Assembly: GCF_001540865.1 (NCBI RefSeq)
Contig: NC_033631.1
Span: 8,259,740 to 8,323,739 of the forward strand
Direction of reading: 5' to 3'
From: Ananas comosus
Taxonomy: Eukaryota > Streptophyta > Magnoliopsida > Poales > Bromeliaceae
Length of the DNA: 64,000 nucleotides
The position numbers and the translations under genes were made by a program. Below, piece by piece: positions 45,401 to 56,440 of the stretch. Below the pieces are notes generated by a model. It did no database searches. It was not told the origin of the DNA and was given only the letters and a program-made list of their open reading frames with translations. Numbering within the stretch: the stretch's first letter is position 1; each line of letters starts with the position of its first letter.

Positions 45401-48041
45401 ATAGGTTCCTTGACTCCAGAATAGCAATTCCAAGACGTGAGCTGGAATTGCAACAACCCCCACTATCCCTGTACTCATTATACTTTAACCAAACACAACT
45501 AGGATAAGATCTAGAATTGAAGTTCTAACAAGGAGATATTTTTCAATATTCCTGAGATGGAGAATACATAATAATTTTCATTTTCCTTGAGGTAAAATTG
45601 CAAAACGCAACCACAATGTAGATAGAGAGTTTATCAATAATTTTGTCTTCTAAGGCACAAGACCACTTACTTGTTACCACCATTGTCTTCTTGTCTGACC
45701 ACCTCAAAACTACCAAACCATGGGAAGACAATGTATTTGATATATTCCAGACAAGGATTTCCTTCTACAACCTTTGGAGGGCAGTAAGCTTTCTTTATTT
45801 TCACATTCACATCAGCCTACAATAAGTAATAGTCAAAGATTAGTGCAGGCAACTAGAGAGACCAGAAAAGATTACATTAAGTAATGGAAAACTTAGACAG
45901 AAGGAATAGCACATGTAAAAGATAACACTTTCACATATGTTAAAAACTTTCCATAATTTTTCTACAAAGAAAAAAACAGAGTAACAGATTAGCCTTTCTG
46001 AAGCAAAGAGAGCATTACCTCCTCATCCTCCATGTAGATGGAAGAAGATGGATCACTTTTTGACATTTTCTCTTGTCCCTGCTGTAACCCAGGTAACATG
46101 TCTATTTTTCAAGTTCAGTCAAGGTTCTAAAAGTCTATAGCAACATAAGCAAAATGAAGTAAATTCTTAATATAAAGAAAAAGGATCGCAAGTAAGATAC
46201 GGTGCGACAAAATGATGGGCTTATTTTTCCTTTTAATATCATCACAGTACTCTCTTGCTAACACATTAACCTTCCGCTGATCCATCCCTAACTGGCAAAT
46301 GTCAGCCTGCAAAAGAAAGTGTCAAATAAAAATCACATGATCTCAGATATAAACTCGGGAGTTACAAAACAAATCACAGCAAAGACTAAAGCAAGAACCT
46401 CAGAATGCCATCAATGGTGCAACTTATAGAGGCCAATGCAGATTGAAAAATAAATAAATAAGTAAATCATAGATACAAAATTCTGCCGTTACTCATTTAT
46501 TGTTCTTATCAAATCTATCTCTATGCTCGAATTAGAATACTGAAGAATGGAAAAATAATAGAACCATCTATACAAAACTCCAATGCACCGTTCATTCCCT
46601 AGAAAATTGAAAACAAGTTTTAAGTGTTAATAAAAGACAAATCAAAGCATCAAACATGTTTTACAGAAATCGGATGCTCCACATAAGAATCAAATAGCAG
46701 TTTTGTATTATTTGTTTAATTAAACTTTGCATGCTATCTTGAGATGAATTATCCAAATGTAACCAAGAAAAGGAACCTTCAAGAAAAATATGTCAGCACA
46801 CTGCATGCAAGGATAAAAGATCTGCGCTGCAGTCAATTCATCTTGTTCACTTCGACCCATGATCTGGCTACACCTGCACAAATAACAGCAAGCATTGTGA
46901 GTCACAATTAATAAAAGGAGTAGAGTAATTAGCACTACTGCACTAGTATTAGTTAAGGCTAGAACTTGGATACCGAAAATTAATAGTAAAGCATGAAAAA
47001 TACAGAAATACCTTATTATCCGCGGCAGTGTGTTTCTTCGGGCTATATCCATGACAAGGGGCCAGTACTCATGTGCTCGGCTATTTATTTCATCAGATGA
47101 CCACAAGAACACAACATTATCAAGGTTCATACCAACAGCTCTCCAAATCTCAATGAGATAACGACCTATGTTCCGTATTTTCTTCAAATCGCCGCCCATT
47201 TTGTTGTTTAACTGTGCAAACCAGTCGGCTATCCATATTTTAACCGTGCAACCAGCTGATGTCAGCTTGTTGACATTTAAGGCCTTCATAACACCCTGAT
47301 CAAAAGTAAAAAATACGCATTGTAATCCATACTAAAACATATGCACAAGTTAGCAAACTAAAACTCGGCTTTTATGTTTTATCTGACACACATAAATCTA
47401 GTATCCCCTATCGGTGGACTACCGTGTTGAGAATCGAAATGAATTTATATTGTAAGTTTAAAAAAAGTGATTTTATTGAATTGAATTTGTTGAATGCTCT
47501 TAATTCTATCATATTTGAGGACATTTGAACTGTACATTGGAAAAAGATACCCAGATCATGCATCCAAAGAGGGTTTTAGGAATTAATTGTGCCATACATC
47601 CATCTGTTTTCTAGACAAAGTAGGATCAACGACAGAGACAGAGAAAGAAAGAAGAAACGGGGTTGAGAACCTGAGCGATGTGCATCCTTCCGGAGGGCTC
47701 GAAGCCGTCGTAGCACACCGGATTCGGCTTCTTCGCCAGCAGATTCAAAAGCTCGTCCTCTTGGATGCACTCCTCTCCCACGCTCCGCACCAGCGCGAAT
47801 CTCTCCTGCAAGCTTAACCTGGAGAACACGATTCTAGGGTTTTTACCGTTTTAGGGTTAGGGTTAGGGTTAGGGTTAGGGTTAGGATTAGGGTTAGGAAT
47901 GCGGTACCCAGGGGCGGAGGAGGACGACGGAGCGGAAGAGGGAGGAGGAAGAGGGGGATCGAGGGAGAGGGATCCGACGTCGAGGGAAGGGGAGGCGGAG
48001 GAATCGGCGGCTGGGATCGGCTGCTGCTCCTCTTCCGCCAT
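42441..48041 (-). CDS. Tyrosyl-tRNA synthetase, cytosolic eukaryotic type
   Basis: This class I enzyme charges tRNA-Tyr in the cytosol. Minus-strand coding exons, 5' to 3': 48041-47908, 47818-47671, 47295-47012, 46873-46777, 46306-46201, 46101-46019, 45816-45671, 44582-44477, 43182-43123, 42461-42441. Junctions are GT..AG and in phase, giving 394 codons plus TGA, close to the ~385 of plant homologues. The HIGH-type motif is S-G-R-M-H-I-A-Q (residues 87-94) and the K-M-S-K-S loop is at 268-272. KIWIADWFAQLNNKMGGDLK, CMQCADIFFLKADICQLGMD and DQRKVNVLAREYCDDIKRK are family-typical. The first ~45 residues are a Pro/Ser/Glu-rich, poorly conserved extension. The last coding exon encodes only A-Y-R-V-S-R. 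The start is the first ATG of a GC-rich exon. No EMAPII-like C-terminal domain is present. Confidence 0.95.
43258..43570. mobile_element. MITE in TyrRS intron 8
   Basis: An intact-looking ~310-bp element, reverse-oriented relative to 2590-3625. It holds several palindromes of the GGTGAA/TTCACC type (near 43350, 43410 and 43482). AAAAAGAGA-AATT-like sequence occurs at both borders, a possible target duplication. Confidence 0.65.
44644..44989. mobile_element. MULE-type MITE, diverged copy in TyrRS intron 7
   Basis: The left end GGGAAAACTTC is inverted at the right (GAAGTTTTCCC) and matches the left terminus of copy D at 53759. The interior has CACATGGCAGCAAAATGCTA-type phrases unlike the other copies. 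Flanking 9-mers begin TATTA on both sides but then differ. Confidence 0.55.
45291..45500. mobile_element. Small MITE in TyrRS intron 7
   Basis: AGTGTTTGGTTAGGA at the left is mirrored by TTAACCAAACACAACTAG at the right. About 210 bp, non-coding, in the same intron as the element at 44644. Confidence 0.55.
47819..47907 (-). other. 89-nt first intron of TyrRS filled with telomeric repeats
   Basis: Donor GTACCG follows the exon at 47908, and acceptor TCTCCAG precedes 47818. Removing it joins a phase-2 codon cleanly (Gly) and continues into L-S-L-Q-E-R-F. More than half of the intron is a run of about eight CCCTAA-type units (47849-47898), one of them degenerate. If retained, the frame reads Asn-Pro repeats and then stops. 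Confidence 0.8.
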
Positions 48042-48149
48042 GGATGGATCTCGAGGGGAGACGACGCAGGTGTCGGCGTGGAGAAGGAGGAAGAAGATCG
48101 CGGAGGAGGGGACTGGGGATAGTGGTAGGGTTTATGGAAAGGGAGGAGT

Positions 48150-48351
48150 CCTAGGGATGTAAAATGGGCTGCAGATCCGTGCCGGTCCGGCCCGGCCCAA
48201 ATATTTGGGTCGTGGTCGGCCTCACTCTTTAGGCCCGATAGTTTGGCAGGACCCGGCCACAATCGGGCCTTGGCCGTGACGGGCCGAGGATAGCCCGCGG
48301 CCCAGCATGGCACGGCCCGATTGATCTTTAGAGCAATTTTTTTTTTTCAAA

Positions 48352-48388
<37 letters not shown>

Positions 48389-48626
48389 TATATATATTTT
48401 TAAAAAAATTGAAAATTTTAGATATTTTATAATTATTTTTATAAAATTTTAAAATTTTTAATCAAAATATCAATTTAACTAAATATAATATATTATTCTT
48501 ATTTTTTAAATTTAATATATTTTTAAAAAAAAATTAAAAATAAAATTTTAAGGGCCCGGGCCGGCTTCTAGCTTATTTTAGCCCGACTAATGTGGGTCTT
48601 GTCGGNTGGCCCACATTACACCCCTA
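48150..48626. mobile_element. Inverted-repeat element in the TyrRS promoter/leader, 9-bp target duplication
   Basis: GGGAGGAGT occurs at 48141-48149 and again at 48627-48635. Between them the ends are inverted: TAGGGATGTAAAATGGGC on the left, and TAGGGGTGTAATGTGGGCC when the right end is reverse-complemented. The interior has GGCCCGG-rich inverted segments around an (AAT)n and AT-rich core, and one N (48606). Two extra bases lie beside the left target copy. The element lies about 110 bp upstream of the TyrRS ATG. Confidence 0.75.
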
Positions 48627-48689
48627 GGGAGGAGTATCGGAAGAGAGTTACATCGAGCCCCGGGCTCCGATGGCGCCCACGGCCATAGT

Positions 48690-49310
48690 TGGGGATGCAA
48701 ATGGATTCGGGTTGGTAGAGTTACCGCTCCAATCCGCTTCGAACAATGCGGTAAGTAGGAATAAAAATATTAAAAATATATATATAATATGTCCTGAATC
48801 TGTTTCGATATTGAGTAAGTGGAGTGGTGGGAGAAAAATCCCTTTCTTTCTTTGATCTGATACATCCGAAAAAATTCACCAAAAATCTGCTTCCGTGCCA
48901 AATGGAACAATAAGTGAGGGCCAAAAATAGGATTAAAATTAATCCGCGGATTTGTATTTGTGGGGTTAAAACGTACTGAACTTTAATTTATGGATCATTT
49001 TGAATTAACTATCTAATTTTCTGAACCTGAAAATTCAAATTCGAAATAATTATTTCTCTTTAGATTTTTAAATTACAAATTTAAATAACATCAAAAATTT
49101 ATATATATTACATAATTTAAAATCAATTTGGGTTCAAATTCAGATCGAGTGCAGACAAAATTCATACCCAAATTCTAAATACGTCGGGTTTTTATTTTTT
49201 ATACTAGTATGCAAAACTATATATGTTTAGCATTGAGTAAATCCGCTTCGTTCATATTAGTGTTTAGATAAAATTTTGGATATCAGCAACTATTGATATC
49301 CCTACATGTT
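48690..49310. mobile_element. Possible second inverted-repeat element upstream of TyrRS
   Basis: GGGGATGCAAATGGATTCGG on the left and a right border GATATCCCTACATG (reverse TAGGGATATC) suggest degenerate inverted ends. The interior is AT-rich and non-coding. The match is partial. Confidence 0.35.
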
Positions 49311-49540
49311 CTCTCTAGGATTGTCAATGAGTCAGCATGTTGTGGCCACCTTGTGTTCGGCTTATTTAATCCGAACATAAGCTAGTTTATTAAAATATTG
49401 AGCTGAAAAATTCAACTTGTATTCAAATCGTCTATTAACAAGTCGAACATGAGCTGATTCATGAACAAGAAGTTACATTGTCATCTCTACTATTAGATAA
49501 AAAGTATGAAGAAAATTAAAAAATCAAAATCTTAACCTAA

Positions 49541-49694
49541 TTTTTTTTTTTTTTGAGAGATAGATAGCACGCAACCTACTTCGTTTATTTCATAGAGAAA
49601 TAACTTAGCTGGAAATGTTTATCAACTAAGATTTGAACTTGGGTCTCGGGTACCAACCATCAAGCCTTTTACCACTTGCTCTAGGGACGGTCAG
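49541..49694 (-). mobile_element. tRNA-derived SINE, minus strand, with target-site duplication
   Basis: On the minus strand it reads GACCGTCCCTAGAGCAAGTG, then GATGGTTGGTACCCGAGACC, a box-B-like AAGTTCAAATCTTAG, and a tail TTGCGTGCTATCTATCTCTC with poly-A. Direct repeats of 13 bp flank it at 49528-49540 and 49696-49708 (11 of 13 identical). Same family as 760-912. Confidence 0.75.
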
Positions 49695-49749
49695 TAATTT
49701 TAACATAATAATTGAAATTCACAAAATATACCCCTAAAATTCAAATAGT

Positions 49750-50340
49750 AAAAATTTATATAATATATATATATAGAGCTAGATAGAGCATGACTAGGAT
49801 GCTTTTGGAAGCACCACGTGCTATAACATTTTTAGCTATTGAATCAATCCTAGTGATTTTTGGATCATACATAATGGTGGATTCCACAAGTGATTATCAT
49901 TATTGACTTTCGACCTAATAATCAAAAAGACGGATAAAAGTTAAAATCTTTTAATGCTTTTAGAAGCATTCCAGCTCAGTTATCTATATATATAGATAGA
50001 TCTTAACCTCACATCCCTTCATCCAACGACCGAAAACCTAATAGCATCAATGATTTGGTGCTATTAGAAGCATTCTAGCCTAGTTCTCTCTCTATATGTA
50101 TAAAGAGAGAGTTCGGCTGGGTTGCTTCTAATAGCACCAAGTACTTTGTGCTATTAAGTTTTCTACTTTGGATTTAACTTTTTAATTATTTCTATCCGTT
50201 AAATCATACTATTCAACCAACCAGCCACTCAACCCTAAGGGATCATTATTATTCTAACCGCACATTCTTTCATCCAATGGCCTAAAACTTAATAGCACCA
50301 ATAACATGGTACTATTAAAAGAATTTAAGCCTAACTCTAT
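49750..50340. mobile_element. Cluster of MITEs ending in AG/CT microsatellites
   Basis: Repeated phrases CTATTAGAAGCATTCTAGCC, AATAGCACCAA.TACT..GTGCTATT and ATCCGTTAAATCATACTATT occur in both orientations between short (AT/AG)n borders. At least two overlapping copies seem present. A further copy is at 51610-51850. Confidence 0.5.
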
Positions 50341-50833
50341 ACACATATATGAATATAATTTAGTTGGAATACTTCTAAAAGTATTTCAGTTGAGCTAAAC
50401 ATGAACTGACTCGTGAACAACGAGCTGGATTGCCAGCCCTACTTCTCTATGTGACTATGTAACTGGTTTGGCCATCTCCAACATGTGAGCCAGGCCCAAC
50501 TTATTGAGACAGGCCGAATATATACATGTAGGAAACTTCTTTGGGCCAACTGATTACTACAAGGAAAAGCGATATAACTCTTTGTCCTCGTCCTAGACCT
50601 AATATAGTTGCAAGACACAAAGAAAATGAAATGTCTAAGTCCAATAACAATAGGTTTAACTAATAACCCTGTCTCAATTGTCCCCCCATATTTTCTGTTA
50701 TTTTGATTTCAATGTTGCGCGTTACTTTTATCTCATAAATGTTCAAAATTTCAGCAATGTCGATCATTAGATTTGGATGCAAAACTTCAAAACACAGAGT
50801 CAAAATATTACACAAGTTGTATCTAATAAAAAA

Positions 50834-51171
50834 GGATAAACTTTAAATACTCATGTGGTTTCGCACGTTTTCATTTTAATACTCTGTGGTTTAAAGTGTA
50901 TCAATTTAGTATTCTGTGGTTTTATTTTTCTCTTTTCGTTAGCCCATCCGTTAACTTTTTCTTAAATCAAGATACCCACCTATAGTTTATCGATTATGCA
51001 CTTTAAAACCCTTTAGTTTTATCTTTGTCACTAATTTAACGAAAAAAAAAATTAGTGGAGAGATAATAGAAAGAGAAAAATAAAATCACAGGATACGAAA
51101 ATAATACACTTTAAACTACAATATACTAAAGTAAAAAAGTGCGAAACCATAGAGGCGATATTTGTTTTTCC
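50834..51171. mobile_element. MULE-type MITE, copy C, perfect 9-bp target duplication
   Basis: The left end is GGATAAACTTTAAATACTC; the right half carries the inverted GTGCGAAACCATAGAGG phrases. AATAAAAAA flanks it at 50825-50833 and 51172-51180. AT-rich flanks weaken the uniqueness of the duplication, but copy D shows the same 9-bp spacing. Confidence 0.8.
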
Positions 51172-51609
51172 AATAAAAAAGCACATTCACATAAATCAAT
51201 TGAATGTATCCAATGTACAATTTGGACTATCAGAGAGATGCCTAGACCATATCACTAATTCAAAAACCTACTTTATGCCCTCTATATATAATAAACTTGT
51301 TTGATTCTAAAAGTGGCTCTTACCCATTAGTACAAATAAGAACTTTGGAAAAATATTCAATATACCCTTCAAAATTTTAAAATTAACTTATTTACTTCTA
51401 AATGGCCAAAATATCCTTATTGATTTTAAAAAATGCTGTCCAATATCCCTTTTCCTTTTAGGGTTTATTAAAAGGATTAGGCTTTAGAGAGAGGCATTTT
51501 GGGTGTTGAAAAGTAAATTTAAAATTATTTCAAATAGTAGTAAGAAATAACTTACATATGCCACATCCTTGATGCCTAAGTAATACTTCATTTTCATTAT
51601 TATAGTGCA

Positions 51610-51850
51610 ATAATGTTTGGCAGTTCGACTATTATACTATCGATAGTACAAAATTTTTGATACTATTGAATTTTCTGTCGTTAGATCTACCCTTTGATCA
51701 TTTCCATCCGTTAGATTATACTATTCAACCAACCACCCCCTCAACTCTAGAGAACCACTATTATCCTAATCGCACATCTTTTTATTTAACGACTGAAAAT
51801 TTAATAGCACTGAACGTTTGGTATTATCGATAGTATAAAAACAAAATTCT
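51610..51850. mobile_element. MITE related to the 50-kb cluster
   Basis: TTATACTATCGATAGTA near 51630 is mirrored by GGTATTATCGATAGTATA near 51820. The middle shares TCCATCCGTTAGATTATACT and ACCAACC with 50185-50225. A (CT)n tract (51867-51908) follows. Confidence 0.6.
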
Positions 51851-51863
51851 AATATTTGAACTA

Positions 51864-51908
<45 letters not shown>

Positions 51909-51912
<4 letters not shown>

Positions 51913-53489
51913 ACATATAGCTTATCAAAAGTCTTGCATTTGTGGGCCCCACTTTCTAACCTTTTTGGCTTTTCTACATAAGCAGTGTGGAAGATTTGGT
52001 GAGAGGATGAAAGTGATCAGGGGCATCACATCTAAAGAAAAAGAAATATGCCGGCCAAATAAATCCCATCCTTCCAATAAAGTAGAGGCTTATTATTATT
52101 ATTTAATTAAGTGGCATTTCCCACCCCCACACAATTCTTTGTTTGGAACAAATAATTGAATTAAAATACTCTGTTTCATTAAAATACTTTGTTTCAAGAG
52201 CAGCTTAGTTTCAACTTATCACATAAGCAGTACATTACATGAAGGAAAAGATGTGCTTAATTTAGATGCTGTGGACCAATAATTGAAGGCCACTTATCAC
52301 CCTTGAATAAGGAAAAGAAAAAGGTGTATAATATTTTGGGTCCAACCATCTCTGTGGAAGATATTGTTTTAAGGCATAAAAAATAAAAAAAAATAATCCT
52401 AAGTTAGAAAATAATTCAGAAATGGTCTCTATGGAATAAGACATAAAAATTTAACAAATATTATCCTATTATAAAAAATGGAACTGCAATGACATCTATG
52501 AAAGGTAAAATTTTAAGACATAAAATATTTAACAAATACTATATATTCTATGATAGAAACAGATCAGAAATGACCTCTATAAAAGATAAAATTTTAAGAC
52601 ATAAAAAATTTAACAAATACTATCCGATGATAGAAAACGGTTCAAAAGTAGCCTCTTATGGCTATAGCGCATAGGAAGTTAACTTGTTGACTGCAAAATA
52701 TGAAAAATCATCTTCTATCAACCTAAGCCTTTATATAAAAGCTAAATCATTAGGATTTCAATAGTAAAGCTTCCAGAACGACTGTTCCTGACGTAAGTAG
52801 CAAAGAGTTTGATAGTTAAAATCCAAAATCCCAAATTTGAAGTCACATTTCCAGTCAAGTTCATTTATAAAAGAAAAAAGAACGAAATAAATAATGTGCT
52901 ACTTTTCTCTTAAAAAAAAAAAGGGTAAAATAGCCGGGTGGGGTAGGAATGAAGCCAGAAATTAAGATTCGGGAGGCCCAAAATTTAGATTTGATAGGAA
53001 AAAAATTCGATCTTGAATAGTAAGAAAAAAATTTGGCAGATTCACTGATATCGACAATATGCTCAAAAAAGAACCAGACCGTAAGAATTGAAGGAAAATG
53101 ACCAAGAAATTTGAAAAAAAATTGAGGCACAAATTTTGTTAAAAAAATTAATTTGGCCCCCTAAAATTAAAATTTATAATATTTTAATTTTTATTATAAA
53201 GAACTTTTATATAATTTTAAAAACTTTAGGGGGGACCATGGCCACTGTGGGCTCCTCAATAGCTCCGTCCCTGCCGGTGGGGGATCATGGATTTGAATCG
53301 CATGTGGAATCACTGTGGCCCAGCTAAAAGTGGAGAAAATTAGTTGTTTAATCTAGTATCAAACTATTATAATATGTCTTAGGCATGCTAAAAGTTTCAT
53401 GCCAAGAAGCATACTGAGTAACAGCATGATGGTTAAGGGCGCGACGGAAAACATCTATATTTAGTGTAATTAGTTAAGAGTTTGATAAT
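51909..53489. other. AT-rich intergenic, no gene seen
   Basis: Two direct copies of a short unit (ATGACCTCTATAAAAGATAA / ATGACATCTATGAAAGGTAA with AAATTTTAAGACATAAA) lie near 52485 and 52570, with a partial one near 52420. Nothing else was identified. Confidence 0.45.
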
Positions 53490-53625
53490 TGATATATGAT
53501 GTCAAAGTAAGTTTTTTTATTGATTCATATTTCTACCTAAGTTTATTTTTAAAAATAAAAAATTGGTACTAACTATCCTTCTCTCTCTTTCAAAAAAAAA
53601 AAAAAACAAAAAAAAACAAAAAAAA
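53490..53625 (+). mobile_element. SINE 3' half, plus strand
   Basis: TTGATTCATATTTCTACCTA then AGTTTATTTTTA follows the family's 3' part, ending in CTATCCTTCTCTCTTTC and an A-rich tail. The 5' part is too diverged to place. Confidence 0.45.
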
Positions 53626-53758
53626 AGAGAGGGAAAAGTAGTTGTTAATTTATTATTAAATGAACTACTCCATTTTGAGCACTAGTATAGCCTATCTAAA
53701 TGTAGTCACACTAATCAAGGCCCGGGCACAACAGGAACCTATCCATTTATTATTTTTA

Positions 53759-54111
53759 GGGAAAACTTCAAAAACCCCCCTGTAGTTTCGTACATTCTTA
53801 CTTAGCCCCTCTGTGGTTTAAAATGTATCAAATTGCGCCCCTGTGGTTTCGTTTTTATCATTTCGGTAGCTTTTTCGTTAATATTTTATTAAATTATATA
53901 CAAAAAACTTTAGATGTCCATCTAGATTTATCAAATATTACTTGAGTACCCTTTAATTTTAACTTTATCACTGATTTAAGAAAAAAAATAATGAAATTGA
54001 TAAGAAAAAGAGAAAAAAGAAACCACGGGGAGGCAAATTGATACATTTTAAATCACAGGGAGGCAGAGTGAGAAACTACGAAACCACAGGAAGATTTTTT
54101 GAAATTTTTTC
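53759..54111. mobile_element. MULE-type MITE, copy D, perfect 9-bp target duplication
   Basis: The left terminus GGGAAAACTTCAAAAA matches the reverse-complemented right terminus GAAAAAATTTCAAAAA. TTATTTTTA occurs at 53750-53758 and 54112-54120. A 9-bp duplication is characteristic of the Mutator superfamily, so the family is assigned there. The 353-bp interior has no coding capacity. Confidence 0.85.
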
Positions 54112-54120
54112 TTATTTTTA

Positions 54121-54889
54121 AATGAACTACTCCAATTGATTTTCATGTTTATTTTATTTTATTTTTTAATTCTTTTAAATATTTTTTAAGATTTAAGCGT
54201 TTGACCATTTGTGCTCAATCGCATGATTCGCATCTCGACTTTTCCAACGTGAAATTAATCAAACCCCCGTACGATCCTCACCCATCTCCTCCCCATGCCT
54301 CAATCAAGATTCCAATAGATTTTTTTTTAAAAAAAAAAGTTAAAGTACTCGTGTTGAATAATATGAAATAATTATTTACTGTTAAAAATTTAAGCCGGTA
54401 GAGAACGTGAATAATTTTGTAATCCGAAATGACCAGAGCGGTTAACACTCTATAAGGCACATTTCGCGTGCCGAAGTCGAAAAAAAAATATTAGCTTAAC
54501 TATAAAATCTATTTTGCGCTTTATTTTGTGTCTCATATATCCTCCTGCACAAAAGGAATTACAACGTTGCACTTTAACTCTGTCTAAGAAGACTGGGGCC
54601 TCCGCAGTTTGTTTGGAGGAAAGAAAAGGGCGGTCTCGTCTTTCTCCGTATGCTGCTGAAGCAACTGCGGACGGACTCTTCCTTTTTAGGCTTCGTTTGG
54701 TTCGGGTATAAGCAAGAAAATAGTTATACCGGGGATAGGTACAAAAATGAATTTTCGTAGGAACAAAAGTATTTTTTTGTTTGGATGAAAATATGAGTAT
54801 AAGCTGGAACTAGAAAAATTGTGTTTGGATGAAAATCTGAGTATAAGGTGAAATAGTTGATAGTTATAGATAGAAGGGGCAATTTCATA
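54121..54889. other. AT-rich intergenic with MITE-like start
   Basis: TAGGCTTCGTTTGGTTCGGG near 54688 resembles a Tourist-type end, and GTGTTTGGATGAAAATcTGA occurs twice (54778, 54823). No gene is supported. Confidence 0.35.
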
Positions 54890-55865
54890 GGTACCCCTCC
54901 CAAAGTTTAAAATATCATACATGCCCCTATAAAGTTTAAAATATCATATATGCCCCTGTAAACATTGAAAATTATCACCAATGCCCCTACCGTCAGTTGT
55001 GTTAGTTTTACTATAGTTATTAAAAGATTAAAGATGGGTTAACTTTTAAAATGACCTATTTGCCCTCAACTATGCTTTAATAAGTAAAAAAATGTATGAA
55101 AATCCTATCTTTTTTTAATATTGGAAGCTTAAAATTTTTTTAACCAAAGTTATTCTCAAATATAATATATTTTAGCCTATGAACAAAACTCTTTTTTTTT
55201 TTCCGTTGACAGAAAAATGCATGCATATTGTTATTTGATTTATTTTTTATTAAATAGGAAAAAAAATTAAACCTATATTTTATTTCAAAATTACTATTAC
55301 TGATTAGGAATATGAATTGATATAGGTACATAATTTTATCTGAACTCGGGATTTTATAGGGTGGAGTTATCGTGTAGAGTACGATAATTTCAAGTTAAAA
55401 TTAAAAAAAAATAATACAATTATATTAAACTCAGTTTCACGCTCTCTCTCGATTTATATTTAAACCCAAAACCTGATACCACGAAATCCGAAGCCGAAAA
55501 CAAAACTAAAAATCATATAAAAAATATTATAATAAAATACAAATATTCTTATACTATTTTTTAAAAAATAAATAATAATATTATATTTAATTTAATATTG
55601 TAAGTATATAAAATAATTAATTTAGGTTTAAGAAACTGGTCTTGAAATATCTGAATACTCAGTATTTGTGATGTTGATGAGAGATAAAGGGTAAAAATGG
55701 TATTTGAGAAACTCTAACTCCATTTTCAGGGACTTGACAGACTTTACTACGCTCAGGAGATATCACTGATAATCTTCTTGATATAATATGCGAGGGCATT
55801 CATGAATTATTGGTTTTATGAAGGGGCATTGATGAAATTAATAGTTCCTAGGAACGGCATCTATG
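54890..55865. mobile_element. Inverted-repeat element with ATGCCCCT subterminal repeats
   Basis: ATAGGTACCCCTCCC near 54896 is mirrored by GGAACGGCATCTATGAA near 55851. Several ATGCCCCT units lie inside each end (plus at the left, inverted at the right). About 970 bp, no coding sequence. Confidence 0.45.
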
Positions 55866-56230
55866 AATATTATACCCATAGAATAGGGAAATATGGTTTA
55901 CCTTTATAATTGAGATTTAATATTTTTAATAATAATTTTAAATTTAAAAATTTTAATTCTTAAATGTTTTACAATTTGAAAAATTAAAAATTAAAATTAT
56001 AATTTTAAATTTTAAATTTTAATATCAAATTTTAAATTTAAGATCAAATTTAAATTTGAAAGATATAAAATATAAAATTTTAAATTTTAAATCTAAAAAA
56101 TTAAATTTAAAATTTAAAAATTACAAATATCAAATTTATAATTTAAACATTAAAATTTATAATTTAAAATTATAAATTTAAATTTTAAAAAACTAAATTA
56201 TAAATTTTAGAAATTAAAATTAAAATTAAA
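55866..56230. other. Extremely AT-rich low-complexity DNA
   Basis: It is built almost entirely of AAATTT/TTTAAA words. No other structure was recognised. Confidence 0.7.
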
Positions 56231-56256
56231 AATCTCTCTCTCTCTCTCTCTCTCTC

Positions 56257-56440
56257 TACCCGGGAGGGGTGGAACAACTGTTCCACCCCTTGTTCCACCC
56301 CTTGGGGTGGAACAAGTCCCCAACCTGGAATTGTACCAGGTTGGGGTGGAACAAGTGTTCCACCCCTCTAAATTGTGTTTGAGTACAAGAGGGGGGATAA
56401 CCCTCTTATATCCCCTCTTGTACCCATTCAAACGGGGTGT
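56257..56440. repeat. Palindrome-dense GC patch
   Basis: GGGGTGGAACAA and its complement TTGTTCCACCCC alternate at least five times in both orientations, with CAACCTGGAATTGTACCAGG as a separate hairpin. It lies between a (CT)n tract and AT-rich DNA. ATTCAAACGGGGTGTT at the right resembles a Tourist end. Confidence 0.6.

Noticed and set aside
47849..47898. Interstitial telomere as evidence of a chromosome end or fusion
   Set aside because: Only about eight units, lying exactly inside an intron; a telo-box or slippage explanation is simpler.
47843..48313. 156-codon minus-strand frame overlapping the TyrRS first exon
   Set aside because: It runs through the TyrRS coding exon in another frame and into the transposon; Pro/Ser/Thr-rich low complexity.
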